From Acinetobacter guillouiae CIP 63.46 (GTDB taxonomy: Bacteria > Pseudomonadota > Gammaproteobacteria > Pseudomonadales > Moraxellaceae), in assembly GCF_000368145.1 (NCBI RefSeq), contig NZ_KB849287.1, forward strand, positions 305,913-369,912: DNA of 64,000 nucleotides, in the 5' to 3' direction. Positions 46,376-57,622 of the stretch are shown in pieces. The notes under the pieces were generated by a model. It did not search any database, was not told the DNA's origin, and worked only from the letters and a program-made list of their open reading frames with translations. The position numbers and the translations under genes are program-made. The first letter of the stretch is position 1, and each line of letters opens with the position of its first letter.

Positions 46376-48103
46376 TTGGAACTTTTATCTGGTGGTGAAA
46401 TGCTCGTTCGTGCATTGGCGGACGAAGGCGTTGAACATGTTTTTGGATATCCAGGCGGCGCAGTATTACATATTTATGATGCGCTATTTAAACAAGATAA
46501 AATCAATCATTACCTCGTACGTCATGAGCAAGCTGCTGGTCATATGGCAGATGCTTACTCACGTGTGACGGGAAAAACAGGTGTAGTGCTGGTCACTTCT
46601 GGACCTGGCGCAACCAACACTGTAACACCAATCGCTACAGCCTATATGGACTCAATCCCAATGGTGATTTTGTCTGGACAGGTTGCTAGCCATCTTATTG
46701 GTGAAGATGCATTCCAAGAAACAGATATGGTCGGTATTTCTCGTCCGATCGTAAAACATAGTTTTCAAGTGCGTCATGCAAGTGAAATTCCTGCCGTTAT
46801 TAAAAAAGCATTTTATATTGCTGCTTCAGGTCGTCCGGGTCCTGTTGTGGTTGATATTCCGAAGGATGTCACTAATCCTGTCGACAAATTTGCTTATGAA
46901 TATCCTGAAAAAGTGAAGATGCGCTCTTATCAGCCACCTCACCGCGGTCATTCAGGTCAAATTCGTAAAGCCATTGATGAACTTATTAATGCCAAACGCC
47001 CTGTCATTTATACAGGTGGTGGTGTTGTTCAGGGCAATGCTTCTGCATTACTGACTGAATTGGCGCATTTATTGAATTACCCAGTGACCAATACGCTGAT
47101 GGGTTTGGGTGCATTCCCAGGCGATGATGAGCAATTCTTGGGTATGTTGGGTATGCATGGTACATACGAAGCCAATATGAGTATGCATAATGCTGATGTT
47201 ATCTTGGCGATCGGTGCGCGTTTTGATGACCGTGTAACCAATAATCCAGCGAAGTTCTGTACCAATGCGAAAGTGATTCATATTGATATCGACCCAGCGA
47301 CGATTTCAAAAACCATTATGGCGCATATCCCAATCGTGGGTGCGGTAGAGCCAGTACTTCAAGAGATGTTGGTTCAATTGAAACAAATGAATGTTTCTAA
47401 ACCAAACCCTGAAGAAATCTCGGCATGGTGGTCACAAATCAACGAATGGCGCAAAGTACATGGTTTGCGTTATGCGCCAGGTGAAAATGGTGTGATGAAA
47501 CCACAACAAGTGGTTGAAGTCTTAGACAAAGTAACCAATGGTGAAGCGATCATTACTTCTGACGTTGGTCAGCATCAAATGTTTGGTGCGATGTATTACA
47601 AATACAAACGTCCACGTCAATGGATCAACTCAGGTGGCCTAGGCACAATGGGTGTGGGTTTACCTTATGCCATGGCTGCGAAACTTGCATTCCCAGATCA
47701 ACAAGTGGTGTGTATCACAGGTGAAGCATCGATTCAGATGTGTATCCAAGAGCTTTCTACATGTAAGCAATATGGCTTAAATGTGAAAATTCTCTGCTTG
47801 AACAACCGTGCTTTGGGTATGGTAAAACAATGGCAAGATATGAACTATGAAGGACGTCATTCAAGTTCTTATGTTGAGTCATTACCCGATTTTCCAAAAT
47901 TGATGGAAGCTTACGGTCATGTAGGTATCCAGATTGACCATGCGGATGAGCTTGAGTCTAAGCTTAAAGAAGCAATGGCGATTAACGATAAATGTGTATT
48001 TATTAACGTGATGGTTGATCGTACCGAGCATGTATATCCGATGCTTATTGCAGGTCAATCTATGCAAGATATGTGGTTGTCTAAAGGGGAGCGTACTGAA
48101 TGA
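46376..48103 (+). CDS. ilvI: Acetolactate synthase, large subunit
   Basis: About 575 residues, a ThDP- and FAD-dependent enzyme that makes acetolactate or acetohydroxybutyrate for valine, leucine and isoleucine. The catalytic Glu is in [16 protein letters not shown]; the ThDP/Mg motif is in [31 protein letters not shown] by segments; FAD segments include FDDRVTNN. The start is uncertain: I prefer the TTG at 46376 ([10 protein letters not shown]) because AGGGTG lies about 8 nt upstream, over the GTG at 46367 that forms part of that site. It overlaps ilvH by 4 bp. Confidence 0.95.
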   Translation: MELLSGGEMLVRALADEGVEHVFGYPGGAVLHIYDALFKQDKINHYLVRHEQAAGHMADAYSRVTGKTGVVLVTSGPGATNTVTPIATAYMDSIPMVILSGQVASHLIGEDAFQETDMVGISRPIVKHSFQVRHASEIPAVIKKAFYIAASGRPGPVVVDIPKDVTNPVDKFAYEYPEKVKMRSYQPPHRGHSGQIRKAIDELINAKRPVIYTGGGVVQGNASALLTELAHLLNYPVTNTLMGLGAFPGDDEQFLGMLGMHGTYEANMSMHNADVILAIGARFDDRVTNNPAKFCTNAKVIHIDIDPATISKTIMAHIPIVGAVEPVLQEMLVQLKQMNVSKPNPEEISAWWSQINEWRKVHGLRYAPGENGVMKPQQVVEVLDKVTNGEAIITSDVGQHQMFGAMYYKYKRPRQWINSGGLGTMGVGLPYAMAAKLAFPDQQVVCITGEASIQMCIQELSTCKQYGLNVKILCLNNRALGMVKQWQDMNYEGRHSSSYVESLPDFPKLMEAYGHVGIQIDHADELESKLKEAMAINDKCVFINVMVDRTEHVYPMLIAGQSMQDMWLSKGERTE

Positions 48104-48591
48104 GACATATTATTTCTGTACTCGTTGAAAACGAAGCTGGTGCGCTTTCTCGTTTAGTGGGGTTGTTCTCTCAACGTGGCTATAACATTGAAACTTTAAA
48201 TGTCGCACCAACTGAAGATCCAACCATGTCACGTTTGACATTAACCACCTATGGTGATGACCATAAAATTGAGCAAATCACCAAACAGCTGAATAAATTG
48301 GTTGAAGTGGTTAAAGTGGTTGATTTGTCAGAAGGCGCGCACATTGAGCGTGAGCTGATGCTGATTAAAGTCAAAGCATTGGGTTCTGCACGTGCTGAAA
48401 TTAAGCGCACAGCGGATATCTTTCGTGCTCAAGTGGTTGATGTTACTCCAACGACTTATACCATTCAGATTGCGGGTACAACTGAAAAAATTGATGGCTT
48501 TATTGATGCACTTGCAGAAAACACAATTTTAGAAGTAGTTCGTTCTGGTGTATCTGGTATTGCTCGTGGTGAAAAGGTTCTTTCACTCTAG
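48100..48591 (+). CDS. ilvH: Acetolactate synthase, small regulatory subunit
   Basis: A 163-residue subunit with an N-terminal ACT domain ([28 protein letters not shown] by segments) that binds valine for feedback control, and a C-terminal domain that activates the large subunit (ELMLIKVKA through [16 protein letters not shown]-type end). The 4-bp ATGA overlap with the large-subunit gene indicates translational coupling. Confidence 0.96.
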   Translation: MRHIISVLVENEAGALSRLVGLFSQRGYNIETLNVAPTEDPTMSRLTLTTYGDDHKIEQITKQLNKLVEVVKVVDLSEGAHIERELMLIKVKALGSARAEIKRTADIFRAQVVDVTPTTYTIQIAGTTEKIDGFIDALAENTILEVVRSGVSGIARGEKVLSL

Positions 48592-48643
48592 TTGCACCTC
48601 AACCAGTAATTAATTATTTGATTTTTTATTCCCTCATGTATAA

Positions 48644-48665
48644 CCTCTCCTCGCAATAGGAGAGG
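48644..48665. repeat. REP-like hairpin between ilvH and ilvC
   Basis: CCTCTCCT (48644-48651) pairs with AGGAGAGG (48658-48665) around a 6-nt loop. The arms match those of the element downstream of leuS (42616-42636). Confidence 0.5.
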
Positions 48666-48677
48666 GACTTAGACTAG

Positions 48678-49757
<1,080 letters not shown>

Positions 49758-49772
49758 TTTTTAGTTTTTATC

Positions 49773-49802
49773 AAAGCCCACTCTTTTGAGTGGGTTTTTT
49801 TA
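49773..49802 (+). terminator. Terminator after ilvC
   Basis: CCCACTC (49777-49783), 4-nt loop, GAGTGGG (49788-49794) and a T run. Confidence 0.88.
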
Positions 49803-49844
49803 TGCTATATTTTAGCTAAAGTTAATAATAAAGCAGAAAACAAC

Positions 49845-50642
49845 ATGACATTAAAAACATATTTCGCTATCGCCAGTCTGCTTGGCTGTTGTGCTATATA
49901 TCCAGTATATGCACAGAACACGAGCGTTGATAATCCTATGCAAAAGTCTAGGCAGAATCATAATCAGCTTCAAAATACGCAAAATAAATTACTCGATGAA
50001 AAGATTGCGTACAATGCTTTAGAAAAAGCCAAGCAGTCTTTAAATGTGGGTCATCCACAACAGGCCATCGCGGCATTACAGACTGCAATTCAGTATTTTG
50101 AAAAATACCAAAACAGTAGTCAAGACACACTCTATGCTGCCAACGGAACAGCTGAAACCTTGCTATACCTGACACTTGATATGGGAAAGCAAAAAAATAT
50201 TCGAGTTTTTTCAGGTTGTTGGGCGGACTTATACTTTCAAGCCGCTTATGCCTTTATTGAAATGAATGATCTAAAGAATGCTCAAGTGAAGTTAAAAAGT
50301 GCTTTAACGCTATCACCTTTTAATAGTGAGTATTTAAAAGAGGCAGGGTTTATTCAGCAAGCACAAAAACAGTGGCAAGCGTCATTGGAAAGTTTTAAAA
50401 CTGCTGAACAGGATCTGTATTTGCTTGAGCCTGAAGAAAAAAGATTGGCGATTCAACAGAGTGTAAGACGCAGTTTAGGGGTGAGTTTGATTGAATTAAA
50501 TCAACTGGATGAAGCTACTCAATATTTTAATAAAGTTTTAAAGGTTGATCCCTCAGACGCAAAAGCGCGTAATGAATTAAACTACATTGAGCAGTTAAAG
50601 AAAAAAGGTCATGTTGCTAAGCAGGCAATTGGTCGCGTCTAA
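49845..50642 (+). CDS. Exported TPR-containing protein
   Basis: A 265-residue protein with a signal peptide (LKTYFAIASLLGCCAIYPVYA). The rest is helical with tetratricopeptide-like pairs: ALEKAKQSLNVGHPQQAIAALQTAIQYF at about 58-87, YFQAAYAFIEMNDLKNAQVKLKSAL near 127, and LGVSLIELNQLDEATQYFNKVLKVDPSDAKARNEL near the C-terminus (typical TPR). TPRs mediate protein contacts, so it may be a periplasmic scaffold. The CC in the signal core is not a standard lipobox. Partner unknown. Confidence 0.75.
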   Translation: MTLKTYFAIASLLGCCAIYPVYAQNTSVDNPMQKSRQNHNQLQNTQNKLLDEKIAYNALEKAKQSLNVGHPQQAIAALQTAIQYFEKYQNSSQDTLYAANGTAETLLYLTLDMGKQKNIRVFSGCWADLYFQAAYAFIEMNDLKNAQVKLKSALTLSPFNSEYLKEAGFIQQAQKQWQASLESFKTAEQDLYLLEPEEKRLAIQQSVRRSLGVSLIELNQLDEATQYFNKVLKVDPSDAKARNELNYIEQLKKKGHVAKQAIGRV

Positions 50643-50749
50643 ATCGCGTTTTTTAAAATCATCTTTTAGGGTAGCAATTTTTAACTAACAAAAATTTATT
50701 TTGTGATAAATTACACATTATTGATTCTGGTTAAACGTGGTATTCAAGC

Positions 50750-51580
50750 ATGAAATTTAAACTTCTCATCGCAATGACGACTTTGTCTATTTCATGCTTT
50801 AGTTTTGCTGAAACGCAGTCCACTTCGACCAATACCGCACTAAAGCCTTTTAGTGGCGTACGCGTATCGATGCAACGCATGCTTAAATCGAGTGAAGGTC
50901 GATACTTTATGAATCTTTATGCGGGGATTGCTCATCCGCATGGTGTGCTGACGGATTTAATGGATGGTACAACAACAGACTTTAAAGGGACACAAAAAGC
51001 AGATCAGCTGGATTTAAAGTCGATTACTGCTCAATCAGATCCTTTGGCAAATGGTAGTGATCAATTAACTGGTCTATTAAATGCAAATACAGGCGTGTTT
51101 AAAGCATCATTGTTAAAGAAACCAAATACAGCTTGGCAGTCGATACAGTTTGAGCCTGCTTTTAAAGTCAGCAATAAACCCGTTTTTATCTTTAAATTTT
51201 ATGGTCAAGATGATGCCAATAGCTCTTATGGAAAAACCTTAAAACGTGTTGATGTGTTAAATAAAACCAACAATACAGTGGCACAGAGCTTGACAGGTTT
51301 TACTGGTTATCCAAACAGCATTGGCTATATGGATATAAATTTTGATGGTTATTATGATGTCATTGTGTCGGACTTGTCGCAAGGTCGTACAGTCGATGAT
51401 AAGCGCTATATTTACTGGATGTACAATCCAAAAACACAACAATTTCAACGTTCTCCGCAACTTGAAAAAATTGTTGGTTTTCCAAGTTTACATGGTGAAA
51501 AACAACAAATTGATTTTGGTAATGGACAGCTTTATCAAGTTCAGAAAGGTTTGTTAAATCGTATTTCTGATGAAAATTGA
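50750..51580 (+). CDS. Exported protein with one calcium-loop-like motif
   Basis: A 276-residue protein with a signal peptide ending at CFSFA. The C-terminal half contains YMDINFDGYYDVIVSD, which is like an FG-GAP/dockerin calcium loop (DxNxDGxxD), followed by a beta-rich YIYWMYNPKTQQFQRSPQLEKI segment, a combination seen in XAC2610-type exported proteins. The N-terminal part (GVRVSMQRMLKSSEGRYFMNLY) is unfamiliar. Function not known. Confidence 0.68.
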   Translation: MKFKLLIAMTTLSISCFSFAETQSTSTNTALKPFSGVRVSMQRMLKSSEGRYFMNLYAGIAHPHGVLTDLMDGTTTDFKGTQKADQLDLKSITAQSDPLANGSDQLTGLLNANTGVFKASLLKKPNTAWQSIQFEPAFKVSNKPVFIFKFYGQDDANSSYGKTLKRVDVLNKTNNTVAQSLTGFTGYPNSIGYMDINFDGYYDVIVSDLSQGRTVDDKRYIYWMYNPKTQQFQRSPQLEKIVGFPSLHGEKQQIDFGNGQLYQVQKGLLNRISDEN

Positions 51581-51666
51581 AATGGTCAAAAAACTGTCAT
51601 TAAATAATCATTAAAATGTCAAAAACTTAGCCTAATCTATTCAAAAATGAAGAGATTAGGTATCGT

Positions 51667-52953
51667 ATGAATAAACCGTACGCGAACACCTTGCAATTTA
51701 AACAACAAGATTTTCCCGATAACTTTAAATTTTATTTTAATCCAAACAAGAAAAAAATCGATACGAATAAAGACCATCTTATTCGTGACTTATCTCGACC
51801 TCGACTGAAAATTGCAATCGTGACTGAAACATGGCCACCAGAAATCAATGGTGTTGCTTTGTCTTTGATGCAACTGTGTAAAGGCTTGCAAAATCAAGGT
51901 CATAAAATATTACTGATTCGCCCTGCACAGAAGACCCAATGTCAAGACTTTAGCCCAAATAAAGAGTGCTTGGTGACTGGGCAATCAATTCCGAAATATC
52001 CAGACATGAAGTTTGGCTGGCCCCAATTTCTAAAAGTCTCTCAAGCGATTTCGGCATTTTCACCTGATGTGGTACATATCGTGACTGAAGGGCCTTTAGG
52101 CTTTACTGCGCTGCATGCGGCAAAGACACGACGAATTCCGGTATCAAGTGGTTTTCATTCACAATTCCAAGAATTTAGCCGTTTCTTTGATTTAGCATTC
52201 TTGGTCAAACCAATTCAAAGTTATTTGCGATGGTTCCATAACGCAACGCAACTGACCTGTGTGCCAAGCAGTGATACAGAGCAGGCATTACGTGAGTTTG
52301 GTGTGACCTGTCCATTGGTTGTGGTCGGGCGAGGAATTGATACAGAACGCTTTTCATCACAACGCTACTCCGAACAGTTGAGACAACAGTGGGGTGCAGA
52401 TGAAGACACCACAGTCTTGATCTATGTTGGGCGTTTGTCTTCTGAAAAAGAAGTCAATGTGGTGATTGATGCCTATTCTGAACTGCGACAACAAGCACAA
52501 CGAAAAGTAAAGTTAGTGCTGGTAGGGCATGGCCCAGATCGCGGTCGTTTAGAAAAAATGCCGGGTGCTGAACATGTGATTTTTATGGGCAGTCTAACTG
52601 GCACACAACTTGCTGAAGCCTATGCGAGTGCAAATGTTTTTGTTTTTGCAAGTCAGGTAGAAACCTTTGGGAATGTCGTTATCGAAGCGATGGCGAGTGG
52701 TTTACCGATTATTGCTTATGACTATGCCTGCGCTCAACTTCATGGCAGACATGCTCAGAATGGCTGGTTATGTCCAATTGGAGACATCAAGCAATTCACT
52801 CAACATGTATTAGATCTTCCAGATAACAGCACACTCAAACGTTTCGGGCAACAAGCGATGCATGATGTGCAAAGCATTGGATGGCAACATCCCGTACAAC
52901 AATTCGAAGAAGCACTATACCAGGTAACGCAGTATGCAAAACGACTGACCTAG
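51667..52953 (+). CDS. GT4-family glycosyltransferase
   Basis: A 428-residue GT-B glycosyltransferase. After about 45 N-terminal residues, the first Rossmann domain opens with IAIVTETWPPEINGVALSLMQLCKGLQNQGH, and the second has IYVGRLSSEKEVNVVIDA, LVGHGPDRGRLEK and the E-x7-E signature in ETFGNVVIEAMASGLPIIAYD. This is close to mannosyltransferases acting on diacylglycerol or phosphatidyl lipids (MgtA type). It is followed 31 bp later by a PAP2 phosphatase, so the pair probably acts on a membrane lipid or polyprenyl sugar. Confidence 0.87.
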   Translation: MNKPYANTLQFKQQDFPDNFKFYFNPNKKKIDTNKDHLIRDLSRPRLKIAIVTETWPPEINGVALSLMQLCKGLQNQGHKILLIRPAQKTQCQDFSPNKECLVTGQSIPKYPDMKFGWPQFLKVSQAISAFSPDVVHIVTEGPLGFTALHAAKTRRIPVSSGFHSQFQEFSRFFDLAFLVKPIQSYLRWFHNATQLTCVPSSDTEQALREFGVTCPLVVVGRGIDTERFSSQRYSEQLRQQWGADEDTTVLIYVGRLSSEKEVNVVIDAYSELRQQAQRKVKLVLVGHGPDRGRLEKMPGAEHVIFMGSLTGTQLAEAYASANVFVFASQVETFGNVVIEAMASGLPIIAYDYACAQLHGRHAQNGWLCPIGDIKQFTQHVLDLPDNSTLKRFGQQAMHDVQSIGWQHPVQQFEEALYQVTQYAKRLT

Positions 52954-52984
52954 TTCATCTCAAATAATGAGAGGAGAGTGGAAA

Positions 52985-53536
52985 ATGAATTTTAAAAATA
53001 CCAAAATAAAAATGCTCGATCTCGACCTTAGAGGTTGTTTATATCTTAATAATTTATCGCATACCCAAAGTATTGCGACGTTCTTTAAAACTGTGAGCCG
53101 TTTGGGAGATGGTCCTTTCTGGTGCGCAATGTTGGTTCTGATTTGGCTACAAAAGAGCTGGATCTATGGTCTGCAACTTCTCTATGTCGTTGTTATGGGT
53201 CTTTTAGGAACAGGAATTTATAAGTTCTTAAAACACAAAACAGTGAGACCACGACCTTATCAAGTTCATCAAGTCATTATTCTGGGTGAACGACCATTGG
53301 ATCATTTTAGCTTTCCGTCAGGTCATACGTTACATGCGGTCATGGTCACTATTGTCTTTGGCTATATTCAACCAGTTATGTTGTTCATTATGATGCCTTT
53401 TACCATTCTTGTGGCGTTATCTCGGATGGTTTTGGGTCTGCATTATCCAAGCGATGTCATTGTTGGCGCACTGATTGGTGCAAGTGTCGCGAGTTTGATT
53501 GTGTTAAGCGCACCATATTTAGGAGTGATGTTATGA
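52985..53536 (+). CDS. PAP2-family membrane phosphatase
   Basis: About 183 residues with five to six membrane helices and the three phosphatase motifs: KHKTVRPRP, PSGHTLHA and SRMVLGLHYPSD. It removes phosphate from lipid phosphates such as phosphatidate or undecaprenyl pyrophosphate. The start is the ATG at 52985, with AGGAGAG just upstream; the ATG at 52967 overlaps that site. It follows the glycosyltransferase gene, with which it is likely co-transcribed. Confidence 0.87.
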   Translation: MNFKNTKIKMLDLDLRGCLYLNNLSHTQSIATFFKTVSRLGDGPFWCAMLVLIWLQKSWIYGLQLLYVVVMGLLGTGIYKFLKHKTVRPRPYQVHQVIILGERPLDHFSFPSGHTLHAVMVTIVFGYIQPVMLFIMMPFTILVALSRMVLGLHYPSDVIVGALIGASVASLIVLSAPYLGVML

Positions 53537-53754
53537 TGGTTTACTTACTGCTGGTCTGTAATTTTATTTTTAAAGAATCTGATGATTTTGATCATCAAGG
53601 TTTTAACTTTGAATAATTGGCTCAATTCAATCCGTCTTGTAAATTAAACGCTTGAATCCGTGGTGAATCTTGTAAATGTCTAGAATGATTTATTTCTGAA
53701 TGAATTGAGATTTGATACAGTAGCAGAATTAAATTGAGCAAAGGAAGACCTGAT

Positions 53755-53955
53755 ATGGGCTTACGTTGGACAGATACAATTGATATCGCAATTGAACTCA
53801 GTGAAGCGCATCCAGATGTGGATCCACAATGGGTGCGTTTTACCGATATGCATGCATGGATTTGTGCATTGCCAGAATTTAGTGATGATCCAACCAAATC
53901 GACTGAAGGTCTGCTAGAAGCCATTCAAATGGCATGGATTGATGAAGCGAATTAA
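53755..53955 (+). CDS. iscX: Fe-S cluster assembly protein IscX
   Basis: A 66-residue acidic protein that matches E. coli IscX (YfhJ): MGLRWTDTIDIAIELSEAHPDVDP, then VRFTDMHAWICALPEFSDDP and LEAIQMAWIDEAN. IscX binds IscS and iron and tunes Fe-S assembly. Here it is not next to isc genes but in front of ndk. The start is the ATG at 53755 with AAGGAAG 7 nt upstream. Confidence 0.92.
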   Translation: MGLRWTDTIDIAIELSEAHPDVDPQWVRFTDMHAWICALPEFSDDPTKSTEGLLEAIQMAWIDEAN

Positions 53956-54051
53956 TGGCTTGAGATGTTGCTGAATGATGCTAAACGTCACAGCGCATCG
54001 AAAAATCCAAATTTTTTACAGATTAAAAGCAGAAAATTGTTCATTATTCGG

Positions 54052-54057
54052 TATAAT
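54052..54057 (+). promoter_or_regulatory. -10 element of ndk
   Basis: TATAAT preceding TGCGCCC, 41 bp upstream of the ndk start; no convincing -35. Confidence 0.4.
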
Positions 54058-54098
54058 GCGCCCAAATTTTCGTGTCAATTTGACTAAAGGAGCCACTC

Positions 54099-54530
54099 AT
54101 GGCTATTGAACGTACTTTATCTATCGTAAAACCAGATGCAGTTGCTAAAAACCACATTGGTGACATCTTTGCTCGTTTCGAAAAAGCTGGTCTTAAAATC
54201 GTTGCGACTAAAATGAAACACCTTTCTAAAGCAGAAGCTGAAGGTTTCTATGCTGAGCATAAAGAACGTGGTTTCTTTGGTGACCTTGTTGCATTCATGA
54301 CTTCTGGTCCAGTTGTAGTATCTGTTCTTGAAGGTGAAAACGCAGTTCTTGCTCACCGTGAAATTCTTGGTGCTACAAACCCTAAAGAAGCTGCTCCTGG
54401 TACAATCCGTGCAGATTTTGCTGTAAGCATCGATGAAAATGCTGCGCATGGTTCTGACTCAGTTGCATCTGCTGACCGTGAAGTAAATTACTTCTTCGCT
54501 CAAACTGAAGTTTGCCCACGTACTCGTTAA
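54099..54530 (+). CDS. ndk: Nucleoside diphosphate kinase
   Basis: A 143-residue enzyme transferring the terminal phosphate of ATP to nucleoside diphosphates through a phosphohistidine. The active-site segment [15 protein letters not shown] holds the His (about 117); the N-terminus [20 protein letters not shown] is typical. The Shine-Dalgarno AAGGAG lies before the ATG. It has its own promoter and terminator. Confidence 0.97.
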   Translation: MAIERTLSIVKPDAVAKNHIGDIFARFEKAGLKIVATKMKHLSKAEAEGFYAEHKERGFFGDLVAFMTSGPVVVSVLEGENAVLAHREILGATNPKEAAPGTIRADFAVSIDENAAHGSDSVASADREVNYFFAQTEVCPRTR

Positions 54531-54598
54531 TTCGACGTATCTAGGGTCTCTTTTTCTACACGAATAAATCTCCGATTTATGAATTGATAACAGACCCG

Positions 54599-54638
54599 AA
54601 ACCAGATAGGTGATATACTACTTGTCTGGTTTTTTTAT
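54599..54638 (+). terminator. Terminator after ndk
   Basis: AAACCAGA (54599-54606) pairs with TCTGGTTT (from 54625) across a 19-nt loop, followed by T residues. Confidence 0.65.
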
Positions 54639-54708
54639 TTTTGTTGCTTTATTTGGCTAAATATTGGTCAATATGTTTTATTACTACGGCATGATTTAGG
54701 TAATCCCC

Positions 54709-55953
54709 ATGAATTCTGAAGTTGTCGCTTCATCGTTAAATCTAGATGAACAGCAGCCTGCATCATCAAAATCTGTACAGGCTGATCGTATTCAGACTGC
54801 AAATGTGCAGAAAGTGAATTTACTTGGCATGTCACGTCCGCAATTGGAAAAATTCTTCGAAGAAATCGGCGAGAAAAAATTCCGTGCTGGGCAGGTAATG
54901 AAATGGATGCATCAATTTTTTATCACTGATTTTGCTGAAATGACCAATATTTCAGGAAAGTTGCGTGAAAAACTAGAAAGAATTTGTGAAATCAAAGCGC
55001 CAGAAGTGGTGCATCGTAACTATTCGAAAGATGGAACTCGTAAGTGGGTATTCCGTGTTGGTGATGGTGCGGGCTCTTTGGTTGAAACGGTATTGATTCC
55101 AGCAGAAGATAAAACAGGCTCACGTAAAACACTGTGTATTTCATCACAAGTGGGTTGTGCTTTAGATTGCTCATTCTGTTCAACAGGAAAGCAAGGTTTT
55201 CAGCGTGATTTAACCCCTGACGAGATCATTGGACAGTTATGGGTGGCCAACTATTCTTATATGGAAGAAGTACCTGTTGCTGAACGTGAGCGCTCGGTGA
55301 CCAATGTGGTGATGATGGGAATGGGTGAGCCATTACTCAACTATGATGCTGTATTAAGCTCAATGAATATCATGTTAGATGATTTTGCTTATGGCATGTC
55401 TAAACGTCGCGTTACATTATCAACTTCAGGTGTTGTACCGAAAATTGACCAATTGGCACAAGATATAGATGTGGCTTTGGCGATTTCTTTACATGCGCCA
55501 AATGATGAGTTACGTAATGAATTGGTGCCGATTAATAAAAAATATCCATTAGCACAATTGATTGCTGCATGTCAGCGCTATATTGCCAAAGATGGTAATG
55601 AAAGCTCTCGTAAACATGTCACTATTGAATATGTGATGTTGGAAGGAGTGAATGATCATCCTGAACATGCACAACAAATGATTAAGTTACTGAAAAACTT
55701 ACCAAGTAAAATTAATTTGATTCCATTTAATCCATTTCCGCATGCGCCGTATGGCCGTTCAAGTCGAAATCGTATTATTTCTTTCCAAAAAACTTTGTCT
55801 GATGCAGGTTTTGTGTGTACGATTCGTCAGACACGTGGTGATGATATTGATGCTGCGTGTGGGCAGTTGGTCGGGCAAGTGGCAGATCGTACCCGTCGTG
55901 CAGAGCAGTGGAAAAAGAAAGTTGCTGAACGTGGTGAGATTATTCGTTCATAA
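54709..55953 (+). CDS. rlmN: Dual-specificity 23S rRNA/tRNA adenine-C2 methyltransferase
   Basis: A 414-residue radical-SAM enzyme that methylates A2503 of 23S rRNA and A37 of some tRNAs. The Fe-S cysteines are in CALDCSFC near residues 150-157; the methyl-carrying cysteine near the C-terminus is in [13 protein letters not shown]. An extra ~40 N-terminal residues are hydrophilic. Begins the conserved run rlmN-pilF-rodZ-ispG-hisS-yfgM-bamB-der. Confidence 0.96.
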   Translation: MNSEVVASSLNLDEQQPASSKSVQADRIQTANVQKVNLLGMSRPQLEKFFEEIGEKKFRAGQVMKWMHQFFITDFAEMTNISGKLREKLERICEIKAPEVVHRNYSKDGTRKWVFRVGDGAGSLVETVLIPAEDKTGSRKTLCISSQVGCALDCSFCSTGKQGFQRDLTPDEIIGQLWVANYSYMEEVPVAERERSVTNVVMMGMGEPLLNYDAVLSSMNIMLDDFAYGMSKRRVTLSTSGVVPKIDQLAQDIDVALAISLHAPNDELRNELVPINKKYPLAQLIAACQRYIAKDGNESSRKHVTIEYVMLEGVNDHPEHAQQMIKLLKNLPSKINLIPFNPFPHAPYGRSSRNRIISFQKTLSDAGFVCTIRQTRGDDIDAACGQLVGQVADRTRRAEQWKKKVAERGEIIRS

Positions 55954-56006
55954 GCTTAAAGATTTGTAGACATACATTTATATCAACAAATAATCAGGGG
56001 CTGACT

Positions 56007-56822
56007 TTGAGAAAATCGATGTATCAAAAAGCAGTTGTAATATTGGCAATTGGTTTATCTGCATTGGTCGTACAGGGTTGTCAAACGACAAATTCAGACA
56101 CAATAATAAAAAAAGATCCTGAAAAAGCCGTTAAAGTACGTACTCAGCTTGCTGCTGAATATATTCGTACAGGTGATTTAGATGCTGCAAAACGCGCACT
56201 AGACCAAGCTTTAGAAACTGATTCACGTGATTCTGCGGCAAATATGATGATGGGTGTCTTACTGCAACAAGAAGGCAGTAAGATCAGTATGGAAAAAGCA
56301 GACGGCTATTTTAAGCGTGCAATTTCCAGTGACTCAAAAAATGCACAAGCTCGTAATAATTATGGAACATATTTATTTGTTACTGAGCGCTATAATGACG
56401 CGATTGAACAATTGAGTATAGCTGGTGCTGCGCTTGGTTATGATCAGCGTTACAAGGCTTTAGAAAATTTAGGTCGGGTTTACTTAAAAGTCGGTGATGT
56501 GGCAAATGCTGAAAAAGCATTCAAACAAGCTTTACAAGTCAATCGCGATTCGATTATTTCTCTGGTAGAGTTATCAGAAATTTTCTATTTGCAACAAAAA
56601 AGTGCGCAAGCAAGTCAACTCTATGAGCAATATGTTCGTTTAGTAGGTCAGGACAAACAGGGTGCGAGAGCGCTTTGGATTGGTTTACGTATTGCACGTG
56701 CCAATAATGATCAGATGGGAATGCAAGTGTTGGTCAATCAACTGCGTGCATTGTTCCCGGACAGTAAAGAATATCAACGTTATCTGCAATTACAGTACAG
56801 TACTGAGGCCGTATGGAAGTAA
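56007..56822 (+). CDS. pilF: Type IV pilus biogenesis/stability lipoprotein PilF (PilW)
   Basis: A 271-residue outer membrane lipoprotein: lipobox ending in VVQGC (Cys about 25), then six TPR-like pairs (VRTQLAAEYIRTGDLDAAKRAL, YLFVTERYNDAIEQLS, NLGRVYLKVGDVANAEKAFKQAL). PilF pilots the secretin PilQ to the outer membrane. The start is a TTG at 56007 with AGGGG in front; an ATG at 56019 lacks such a site. It overlaps rodZ by 10 bp. Confidence 0.9.
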   Translation: MRKSMYQKAVVILAIGLSALVVQGCQTTNSDTIIKKDPEKAVKVRTQLAAEYIRTGDLDAAKRALDQALETDSRDSAANMMMGVLLQQEGSKISMEKADGYFKRAISSDSKNAQARNNYGTYLFVTERYNDAIEQLSIAGAALGYDQRYKALENLGRVYLKVGDVANAEKAFKQALQVNRDSIISLVELSEIFYLQQKSAQASQLYEQYVRLVGQDKQGARALWIGLRIARANNDQMGMQVLVNQLRALFPDSKEYQRYLQLQYSTEAVWK

Positions 56823-57601
56823 ATCCTAATTCACAGCAACCTACAGGTTCAAACGTAGCATCTAATGGCTTAGGAAATGTTCAACGTCCAGGTGAGTACT
56901 TGCGTCAAATTCGAGTCTCCAAAAACCTAGACATTCAAGATGTTGCAAACGAACTAAAAATGCCTGTAAAAACCTTACAAGCATTGGAACAAGATGAATA
57001 TAAGTCTTTGCCAGAAGCAACCTTTATTAAAGGTTATTATCGTTCATATGCCAAGTTTTTAGGCGTTGATGCAACGGTAGTCATTCAACGCTTTGATGAA
57101 ATTTATCAAAATGATACTGGGCTTTTGCCAAACCATGCATTGAACAACTCCCCAATCAAGATTATGGGGAAATTGCCTGGATCAAACAGTGATCGTAATA
57201 AAAAATGGTTAAAGCGAATTTTAATTGCCATTGTTGCGCTTGCGGTGATTTGGGCTGTGATTGCTGGAATTCAAAAAATGACATCGGGTAAAAGCGCTGA
57301 TGTCGATGCCAAACCACAAGCCTCAGAAGTAGAAGTGTTGAATTTAAACAATGCAACTGCGACTTCAGGTGACCAAATGGTATTGAATTTCAGTCATCCA
57401 ACTTCTGTACATATTGTAGATAGTACAGGAAAAGTTTTGGCGACTGGTCGCCAGTCGGCTGCTTTAACCGTTAATGGCCAATCACCATTCCAAATTCGTC
57501 TCGATGATGCAACTGCTGTGTCATTAAGCCTTAATAATGAACAGATTTCATTGTCTCCATATACAGTGAACGGAAAAGCAGAATTCCGTTTGTCACGTTA
57601 A
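56813..57601 (+). CDS. rodZ: Cytoskeletal/cell-shape protein RodZ
   Basis: A 262-residue membrane protein. The N-terminal HTH (PGEYLRQIRVSKNLDIQDVANELKMPVKTLQALEQDEY by segments, residues ~27-65) contacts MreB; one membrane helix (about 139-158) follows a basic stretch (RNKKWLKR), and the C-terminal periplasmic domain is the RodZ beta-fold (VHIVDSTGKVLATGRQSAAL through FRLSR). It overlaps pilF, as expected in this cluster. Confidence 0.9.
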   Translation: MEVNPNSQQPTGSNVASNGLGNVQRPGEYLRQIRVSKNLDIQDVANELKMPVKTLQALEQDEYKSLPEATFIKGYYRSYAKFLGVDATVVIQRFDEIYQNDTGLLPNHALNNSPIKIMGKLPGSNSDRNKKWLKRILIAIVALAVIWAVIAGIQKMTSGKSADVDAKPQASEVEVLNLNNATATSGDQMVLNFSHPTSVHIVDSTGKVLATGRQSAALTVNGQSPFQIRLDDATAVSLSLNNEQISLSPYTVNGKAEFRLSR

Positions 57602-57622
57602 TGGGCAAGAGTAGATAAGATC

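Noticed and set aside
53533-53616. 27-codon frame overlapping the PAP2 stop codon by ATGA (MMVYLLLVCNFIFK...).
   Set aside because: Start-stop overlap is suggestive, but too short and without a recognised family or further support.
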